Origin: Bacteroidales bacterium | GTDB taxonomy: Bacteria; Bacteroidota; Bacteroidia; Bacteroidales; Paludibacteraceae | NCBI GenBank assembly: GCA_900766775.1 | Contig: CAAFXN010000254.1 | Coordinates: 1 to 5,962, forward strand | Reading direction: 5' to 3' | Length of the DNA: 5,962 nucleotides | The notes under the pieces: model-generated | What the model was told of the DNA's origin: nothing | Databases searched by the model: none | The model's input: only the letters and a program-made list of their open reading frames with translations | Position numbers and translations under genes: made by a program | Part shown: positions 1 to 3,878 of the stretch, piece after piece | Layout of the letters: each line of letters starts with the position of its first letter | How positions within the stretch are numbered: position 1 is the first letter of the stretch

Positions 1-122
1 AAAGACGCCTATGTACCTCAAAAAATGTCCTTATTTCAATCGTGAGCAATATATGATAACATACCTTCCGTCAAAGCTCGAAGCGCACCTTAATAGTCCT
101 TAAATTTGGGATTGCGTAGTAT

Positions 123-153
123 GCGGCTTGGGGAGCCGCGTAATAGTTTTTTT
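123..153 (+). terminator. Possible weak intrinsic terminator
   Basis: A 6-bp GC-rich stem (123-128 with 134-139, loop TGGGG) is followed by seven T residues at 147-153. The 7-base spacer between stem and T-tract is longer than usual, and no plus-strand gene is visible upstream in the window. It may end a transcript entering from the left, or simply be a palindrome. Confidence 0.25.
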
Positions 154-168
154 ACACCCACATATCGC

Positions 169-230
169 CAGACTGCAAAATGACCTATAGAGAGATACTA
201 CTTTTTTCAGACTGCAATTTGACCTATAGA
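169..230. repeat. Two 23-bp direct repeats, 39-bp period
   Basis: The unit beginning CAGACTGCAA and ending GACCTATAGA occurs at 169-191 and 208-230 with 21 of 23 positions identical. Starts are exactly 39 bases apart. Repeated sub-terminal units containing TGACC are a known trait of IS21-family ends, so a solo transposon end is one possibility, but no transposase is present. A tandem duplication or a protein-binding pair would look the same. Confidence 0.6.
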
Positions 231-271
231 CCCGTTTTTTGCGTAATTATCGAACACTTTGCACAAACCAA

Positions 272-307
272 GTATTTTGCGTAATCCACGAATTATCAGG
301 TAGTTGC
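272..307. repeat. Degenerate nonamer-like repeats after tRNA-Pro
   Basis: Read in 9-base steps from 272, the units GTATTTTGC, GTAATCCAC, GAATTATCA and GGTAGTTGC loosely resemble the GTAGTTTGC unit of the topA leader. In addition TTTTGCGTAAT followed by NNNCGAA occurs at 237-254 and 275-292, 38 bases apart. The match is weaker than in the topA leader and may be partly chance in AT-rich DNA. Confidence 0.35.
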
Positions 308-321
308 GATGATATGAAATC

Positions 322-353
322 AAAAAGCGACTCAGATTGTTCATCTGAATCGC
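322..353 (-). terminator. Intrinsic terminator of tRNA-Pro
   Basis: On the minus strand an 11-bp stem (343-353 with 327-337, one G-U pair) closes a 5-base loop and runs straight into five T residues (322-326 read in reverse). It starts seven bases after the discriminator base of tRNA-Pro. This is a textbook intrinsic terminator for the tRNA and for any topA transcript reading through. Confidence 0.88.
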
Positions 354-359
354 CTTTTG

Positions 360-432
360 TCGAGAAGAGGCGACTCGAACGCCCGACCCCCACGTCCCGA
401 ACGTGGTGCGCTACCAACTGCGCTACTTCTCG
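360..432 (-). tRNA. tRNA-Pro (anticodon CGG)
   Basis: Read on the minus strand, the sequence folds into a complete cloverleaf. The acceptor stem CGAGAAG/CTTCTCG is perfect. The D arm is GCGC/GCGC with an 8-base loop containing GG. The anticodon stem CCACG/CGTGG encloses the loop TTCGGGA, giving anticodon CGG (reads the proline codon CCG). The variable loop is 5 bases, and the T arm has the loop TTCGAGT with one G-U pair. The C1-G72 pair and A73 discriminator (position 360) are bacterial tRNA-Pro identity elements. The next bases are CAA, so the 3' CCA is not encoded and must be added by the CCA-adding enzyme, itself encoded at 3879-5492. It is transcribed from its own promoter (463-494), leaving a 5' leader of roughly 25 bases for RNase P. 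Confidence 0.96.
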
Positions 433-462
433 AAGCCTTTCAGTTCACTTGAAAAGCGGCTG

Positions 463-494
463 CAAAGGTACTGCTTTTTTTTGATATATGCAAA
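463..494 (-). promoter_or_regulatory. Bacteroides-type promoter of tRNA-Pro
   Basis: On the minus strand TTTG (491-494) and TACCTTTG (463-470) are separated by exactly 20 bases, matching the TTTG / TAnnTTTG consensus of the Bacteroidota primary sigma factor. Transcription should start near 455-459. The -33 box directly abuts the topA stop codon (495-497). An A8 tract (minus strand) lies just upstream of the -7 box. Positions 463-495 match 3692-3724 (rpsP promoter) at 32 of 33 bases. Confidence 0.8.
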
Positions 495-2873
495 TTATTT
501 TGCTTTTTTTCTCGAAAAAGCGCGTTTTCCTCCTCTTGAAGGCGCGGAATTGGCTATTATTTCGCGGCAGTCTTCTTCGGTGAGTGCCTGCGCGTCCTGC
601 CCCTTTGGAATCTTATAGTTGTTGCCGTTGGCTTTGATATACGGTCCAAATCGTCCGTTCAGCACTTCTATCTCGCCGAACACATGGATGGGCTCTTGCG
701 CCTGTGCTTTCTTCTCTATCAGCGCCTGCGCCTCGTCCAGCGTGATGGTAAGCGGGTCGGTACCCTTGGGAATGCTGACGAACGCCCCTTTGTGGCGGAT
801 GTAGGGTCCGTATTTTCCTTCGCCCACTACCACCTCCTCGCCGTCTAACTCGCCCAGCGTATAGGGTAGGGCAGTGCGGAAAAGGTCCAATGCCTCGTCC
901 AGCGTGATGGTGAAGATAGACTGCCCTTTCTTGAGCGACGCGAAGCGCAAATTCTCCGAGTCCGCGCTACCAATCTGTATGCAGGGGCCCATCTTGCTTA
1001 TCTTTGCCACTACGGGCTCCCCTGTCTCGGGGTCAATGCCCAACTCGCGACCTGCAATCTTGCCCGAAGGAACAGAGGACAACATCGGGTGGAAGGCTTT
1101 ATAGAATGTATCCACAGTCTTCACCCAGTCGGCTTCACCCTCTGCTATTCTGTCGAAGTTGGCCTCTTCGTTCGCTGTGAAGTCGTAACTCAATATCTCG
1201 GGGAACTGCGCTACGAGGAAGTCGTTGGTGATACAGCCCAGGTCGGTCGGCAGCAGTTTCTGATTGTCGGCGCCTGCCATCTCCTGCTTGGTCGTCTCGC
1301 TTATCTTACTGTTCTGCAGCGTCAGTATCGTCAGGTCGCGCTTCTGTCCCGTTACATTGCCTTTCTCCACATATTTACGCGACTGGATGGTCTCTATGAT
1401 GGTTGCATAGGTAGAAGGGCGACCGATACCCAGTTCTTCCATCTTCTTCACGAGCGTCGCTTCGGTGTATCGATAAGGTGGTTTGCTGAAGGTCTGCTGG
1501 GCAGTAATCTCCTGCGCAAGCAGGTGCTGCCCTGCATTCACGCGCGGCAGCGTAGCGGTCGGCTCCTCGGTGTCGTCGTTGCTCTGCACATATGCTCGCA
1601 TGAAACCATCGAAAGTAACCACCTCTCCGATAGCGACAAAGACCCATTCTGGCTCACTCTTTGCGGGCGATAGAACTCCTACTTCCACGCGGGTGGTCTC
1701 CACCTCGGCGTCTGCCATCTGCGAGGCGATAGTACGCTTCCAAATCAGTTCGTAGAGCCGCTGCTCGTCCGCCGTCTCGCCTGCCTTGCGCTTGTCCATA
1801 TAACTCGGACGAATCGCCTCGTGCGCCTCCTGCGCGCCCTTGCTGGACGTGTGGTATTGGCGCGTCTTCTGATACGCTTCGCCGTACTCCGCCAGCACCT
1901 CCTGCTTGCTCGTCGCGAGTGCCAGACTGCTGAGGTTCACCGAGTCGGTACGCATATAGGTGATATGTCCCGCTTCGTAGAGCGACTGCGCCAAGCGCAT
2001 GGTCTTCGATACGGGGAACTTCAACTTCCGCGCCGCCTCCTGCTGCAAGGTCGAGGTGGTGAAAGGAGGTGCCGGACTGCGTTTGCCCTGCTTCTTCTGC
2101 ACATCACGCACGCGATACTCCGCCTGCGCACAGGTCTCTAAGAACGCGCGTGCCTCCTCCAAGGTGCCGAAACGATGGTTCAACTCCGCACGCAGCACCG
2201 AGTGCGTCCCCGTCTGCTCAGAGTCGGTTCTAACCCGTCCTTGCTCCTTGCTCTTGGCTCCTTGCTCCAACACAAACTCCGCCGTTACGCGGTACTGTGC
2301 CGTGCTCTTGAACTGTGCTATCTCGCGCTCACGCTCCACTATCAACCGCACCGCCACCGACTGCACGCGCCCCGCCGACAAGCCCGTGGTAACCTTCTTC
2401 CACAATACCGGCGACAACTCGAAGCCCACAATCCTGTCCAGCACACGGCGCGCCTGCTGTGCGTTAACAAGGTTGTAGTCTATGTCGCGCGGCTGCTCAA
2501 TCGCACGCTGGATGGCAGACTTCGTAATCTCATGGAAGACAATACGTTTCGTATCTTTCTTGTCCAGCCCGAGCACCTCTTTCAGGTGCCATGCTATAGC
2601 CTCTCCCTCGCGGTCTTCATCGCTCGCGAGCCACACCGTGTCGGCTTTCTTCACTTCGGCTTTGAGCGTATCCACGAGGTGGTGCTTCTTGGGGTCAACC
2701 ACATAGTTGGGCGCGTATCCGTGTGCAAAATCAATACCCATGCTGTTCTTCCCCAGCGGCTCTATATCGCGTATATGCCCCTGCGAGGACAGCACATGAT
2801 AGTCCTTGCCCAAGAATTTCTCTATCGTCTTTGCTTTCGCCGGAGACTCCACTATAACCAAGTTCTTGCTCAT
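495..2873 (-). CDS. topA: DNA topoisomerase I (type IA)
   Basis: This 792-residue type IA topoisomerase relaxes negative supercoils by cutting one strand through a 5'-phosphotyrosine. The N-terminal TOPRIM domain opens with VIVESPAKAKT (Glu9) and has the acidic triad Asp85, Asp87, Glu89 in SDEDREGE. Other family motifs are RRVLDRIVGF (142-151), GLSAGRVQS (164-172), HEAIRP (351-356) and LGIGRPSTYA (481-490). The catalytic tyrosine is Tyr306 in ITYMRTDS. The C-terminus lacks Cys4 zinc fingers; about three Toprim_Crpt-like repeats take their place (about 608-665, 669-720, 727-773), the last two containing GPYI...IPKG. This is usual outside the proteobacteria. Residues about 203-225 look like an extra loop, whose first part is encoded by a heptamer repeat array (2241-2268). 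The start at 2873 gives the standard MSKNLVIVESP terminus. It has its own promoter behind the rpsP terminator, no obvious Shine-Dalgarno (common in this phylum), and no terminator of its own before tRNA-Pro. Confidence 0.97.
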   Translation of the reverse strand: MSKNLVIVESPAKAKTIEKFLGKDYHVLSSQGHIRDIEPLGKNSMGIDFAHGYAPNYVVDPKKHHLVDTLKAEVKKADTVWLASDEDREGEAIAWHLKEVLGLDKKDTKRIVFHEITKSAIQRAIEQPRDIDYNLVNAQQARRVLDRIVGFELSPVLWKKVTTGLSAGRVQSVAVRLIVEREREIAQFKSTAQYRVTAEFVLEQGAKSKEQGRVRTDSEQTGTHSVLRAELNHRFGTLEEARAFLETCAQAEYRVRDVQKKQGKRSPAPPFTTSTLQQEAARKLKFPVSKTMRLAQSLYEAGHITYMRTDSVNLSSLALATSKQEVLAEYGEAYQKTRQYHTSSKGAQEAHEAIRPSYMDKRKAGETADEQRLYELIWKRTIASQMADAEVETTRVEVGVLSPAKSEPEWVFVAIGEVVTFDGFMRAYVQSNDDTEEPTATLPRVNAGQHLLAQEITAQQTFSKPPYRYTEATLVKKMEELGIGRPSTYATIIETIQSRKYVEKGNVTGQKRDLTILTLQNSKISETTKQEMAGADNQKLLPTDLGCITNDFLVAQFPEILSYDFTANEEANFDRIAEGEADWVKTVDTFYKAFHPMLSSVPSGKIAGRELGIDPETGEPVVAKISKMGPCIQIGSADSENLRFASLKKGQSIFTITLDEALDLFRTALPYTLGELDGEEVVVGEGKYGPYIRHKGAFVSIPKGTDPLTITLDEAQALIEKKAQAQEPIHVFGEIEVLNGRFGPYIKANGNNYKIPKGQDAQALTEEDCREIIANSAPSRGGKRAFSRKKAK
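2241..2268. repeat. Heptamer array inside topA
   Basis: Four consecutive 7-base units sit here: TTGCTCC, TTGCTCT, TGGCTCC, TTGCTCC on the plus strand. In topA they encode most of LEQGAKSKEQGR (residues 202-213). Related heptamers occur upstream of cca at 3773-3866. The encoded loop lies between two segments that appear continuous in relatives (...YRVTAEFVL and VLRAELNHRF), by recall and not by alignment. The array therefore looks like part of a frame-preserving insertion of about 60-66 bases. Confidence 0.75.
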
Positions 2874-2925
2874 AGGTTGCGTTGTTTACGTAGTTTGCGT
2901 TGAAGGTGTAGTTTGCGTTATTTTC
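2872..2925. repeat. Nonamer tandem array in topA leader
   Basis: Six contiguous 9-base units run from the topA start codon upstream. On the plus strand they are ATAGGTTGC, GTTGTTTAC, GTAGTTTGC, GTTGAAGGT, GTAGTTTGC, GTTATTTTC. Alternate units are more alike, so a 12-base core (GTAGTTTGCGTT) recurs at exactly 18-base steps (2908, 2890 and, with differences, 2872). The array fills nearly the whole predicted 60-base 5' untranslated region, and its last unit overlaps the ATG. Confidence 0.8.
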
Positions 2926-2939
2926 TCGCAAATCGCGGG

Positions 2940-2971
2940 CAAAGGTACAACATTTTTCCCACATACACAAA
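2940..2971 (-). promoter_or_regulatory. Bacteroides-type promoter of topA
   Basis: On the minus strand TTTG (2968-2971) and TACCTTTG (2940-2947) are 20 bases apart, the same geometry as the other promoters in the window. The predicted start near 2932-2936 gives a leader of about 60 bases made almost entirely of nonamer repeats. It lies between the rpsP terminator and topA, so topA can be transcribed independently. Confidence 0.8.
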
Positions 2972-2990
2972 CAAAAACACGTTTTTTTCT

Positions 2991-3029
2991 AAAAAAGCAA
3001 AGAGACCACCCTTTTCGGATAGTCTCTTT
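2991..3029 (-). terminator. Intrinsic terminator of rpsP
   Basis: On the minus strand a 13-bp stem (3017-3029 with 2999-3011, two G-U pairs) closes a 5-base GAAAA loop and is followed by TGC and six T residues (2991-2996 in reverse). It begins about 30 bases after the rpsP stop codon. On the plus strand the G-U pairs become C-A mismatches, although a T-run follows, so the minus-strand direction is favoured. Confidence 0.85.
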
Positions 3030-3059
3030 TTTTTCGTGCTTGTGTGGCCGAGCAATGGA

Positions 3060-3605
3060 TTACTCTGCAGCCTCTTGTGCACCTGCCTCAGCGGCAGCAG
3101 CCTCTTGAGCGGCTTCCTGTGCAGCGGCTGCGAGAGCAGCAGCGGCAGCAGCACGCTTCTCAGCCACAGCAGCGGCTTTCTTCGCATTGGTCTCTACCTC
3201 TTGTGCGAGGAGTGCCTTTGCAGCAGCCACTTTCTTGTCAGCCTCAGCCTGCGAAATCTTGCCATTCTTAGCATCTTTTTGTGCTTTCCAAGCATCAAAA
3301 CGCTTCTGAGCCTCCTCTTGCGAGAACGCGCCCTTGGCTACACCGCCATTCAGGTGCTTCATCAGCAATACGCCCTCTCCGGAGAGGATGTTGCGAACGG
3401 TGTCGGTAGGTTGTGCACCTACGCCCAACCAATACAGCGCGCGGTCGAAGTTAAGGATGACTGCACTGGGGTTGGTGTTAGGGTTGTACGAACCGAGACG
3501 CTCGATAATTTTGCCGTCACGCGGCGAGCGGCTGTCTGCTACTACGATGTGGTAGAAAGCGTAGTCTTTGTGACCATGACGAGCCAAACGAATCTTTGTT
3601 GCCAT
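3060..3605 (-). CDS. rpsP: 30S ribosomal protein S16 with long Ala-rich tail
   Basis: S16 binds 16S rRNA early in small-subunit assembly. The first 85 or so residues are the conserved core: MATKIRLARHGHK, then VVADSRSPRDGKIIERLGSYNP (residues 21-42), then the DRALYWLGVGAQPTDTVRNIL region (54-74). The protein has 181 residues against about 80-90 for typical S16. Residues about 86-181 form an extension rich in Ala, Glu, Lys and Gln that probably forms a charged alpha-helix. From memory, such tails are common in Bacteroidota S16. It stands alone here, without the rimM, trmD and rplS neighbours found in many other bacteria. The ATG at 3603-3605 gives the canonical N-terminus. It has its own promoter, a leader hairpin and a terminator. 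Confidence 0.97.
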   Translation of the reverse strand: MATKIRLARHGHKDYAFYHIVVADSRSPRDGKIIERLGSYNPNTNPSAVILNFDRALYWLGVGAQPTDTVRNILSGEGVLLMKHLNGGVAKGAFSQEEAQKRFDAWKAQKDAKNGKISQAEADKKVAAAKALLAQEVETNAKKAAAVAEKRAAAAAALAAAAQEAAQEAAAAEAGAQEAAE

Positions 3606-3629
3606 TTAGACTTTGTTTTTGTGGGCTAC

Positions 3630-3655
3630 AACTGCACGAGTTGCGTGCCCGAGTT
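3630..3655 (-). promoter_or_regulatory. Hairpin in rpsP leader
   Basis: In the predicted rpsP leader of about 80 bases, GCACG and CGTGC pair around a 5-base loop. AACT/AGTT extends the stem past a 3-base bulge, giving 9 bp in all. It ends about 25 bases before the ATG. Ribosomal-protein leaders often carry regulatory structures, but no known S16 control element can be assigned and the hairpin may be incidental. Confidence 0.4.
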
Positions 3656-3691
3656 AATAAATCGTTAGTGCTTTTTACCCGAAAAAGCGCA

Positions 3692-3723
3692 CAAAGGTAC
3701 TGCTTTTTTTTGGTATATGCAAA
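3692..3723 (-). promoter_or_regulatory. Bacteroides-type promoter of rpsP
   Basis: On the minus strand TTTG (3720-3723) and TACCTTTG (3692-3699) are 20 bases apart, with an A8 tract just upstream of the -7 box. The predicted start is near 3685-3688. The block is nearly identical to the tRNA-Pro promoter. It lies back to back with the cca promoter, five bases separating the two -33 boxes. Confidence 0.82.
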
Positions 3724-3728
3724 TAAAA

Positions 3729-3760
3729 TTTGGTTTTTTCGTTTTTTTTCAGTACTTTTG
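3729..3760 (+). promoter_or_regulatory. Bacteroides-type promoter of cca
   Basis: TTTG (3729-3732) and TACTTTTG (3753-3760) are separated by 20 bases filled largely with T-tracts. Transcription should start near 3764-3768, leaving a leader of about 110 bases that is mostly heptamer repeats. It is divergent from the rpsP promoter. Confidence 0.8.
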
Positions 3761-3772
3761 CACCCTGAAAAG

Positions 3773-3866
3773 GGAACAAAGAGCCAAGAACCATGAGCCA
3801 AGACTCATCACCTGCGATGATACATGACTATTGAGTCTTTGTTCTTTGTTCCTTGTTCTTTGTTCC
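3773..3866. repeat. Inverted pair of heptamer arrays in cca leader
   Basis: The left arm (3773-3807) is five heptamers of the AGARCCA type; the right arm (3832-3866) is five of the TTGTTCY type. Each arm is 35 bases, and the left arm matches the reverse complement of the right at 28 of 35 positions. The ends are perfect: the outer GGAACAAAGA and inner GACTCA match fully. The spacer is 24 bases (3808-3831). In RNA this could form a long imperfect hairpin between the promoter and the cca ATG, 12 bases before the start codon. Confidence 0.82.
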
Positions 3867-3878
3867 AAAATCAAACCT

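Larger units (their letters stand above)
1..321. other. Gene-free stretch with short repeats
   Basis: I find no convincing coding region here on either strand. The stretch holds a weak hairpin plus T-tract (123-153), a pair of 23-bp direct repeats (169-230) and degenerate nonamer-like repeats (272-307). A minus-strand frame is open from 197 down to a stop at 90 and would end in ...RNPKFKDY, but it has no ATG and is preceded by stops at 198-200 and about 27 bases further upstream. It is best read as a relic or chance. The region lies downstream of the tRNA-Pro terminator. Confidence 0.6.

Noticed and set aside
239..484. 81-residue plus-strand frame
   Set aside because: It runs antisense across the tRNA-Pro gene and its terminator and promoter; it resembles no protein family.
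2175..2903. 242-residue plus-strand frame opposite topA
   Set aside because: Antisense shadow of the strongly conserved topA reading frame, with no promoter in front and Arg/Leu-rich composition typical of shadows.
2731..2970. 79-residue minus-strand frame covering the topA leader
   Set aside because: It would start upstream of the mapped -7 box and overlaps topA in another frame; the Asn/Ala/Tyr repeats are just the nonamers translated.
2913..3668. 251-residue plus-strand frame opposite rpsP
   Set aside because: Antisense to rpsP and its flanks; the Ser/Leu/Cys-rich stretches are the reverse of Ala/Glu codons and T-tracts.
3831..3878. TTG start extending CCA enzyme by 16 residues
   Set aside because: The extension (SLCSLFLVLCS...) is translation of the heptamer repeat; the ATG at 3879 starts directly before the conserved head domain.
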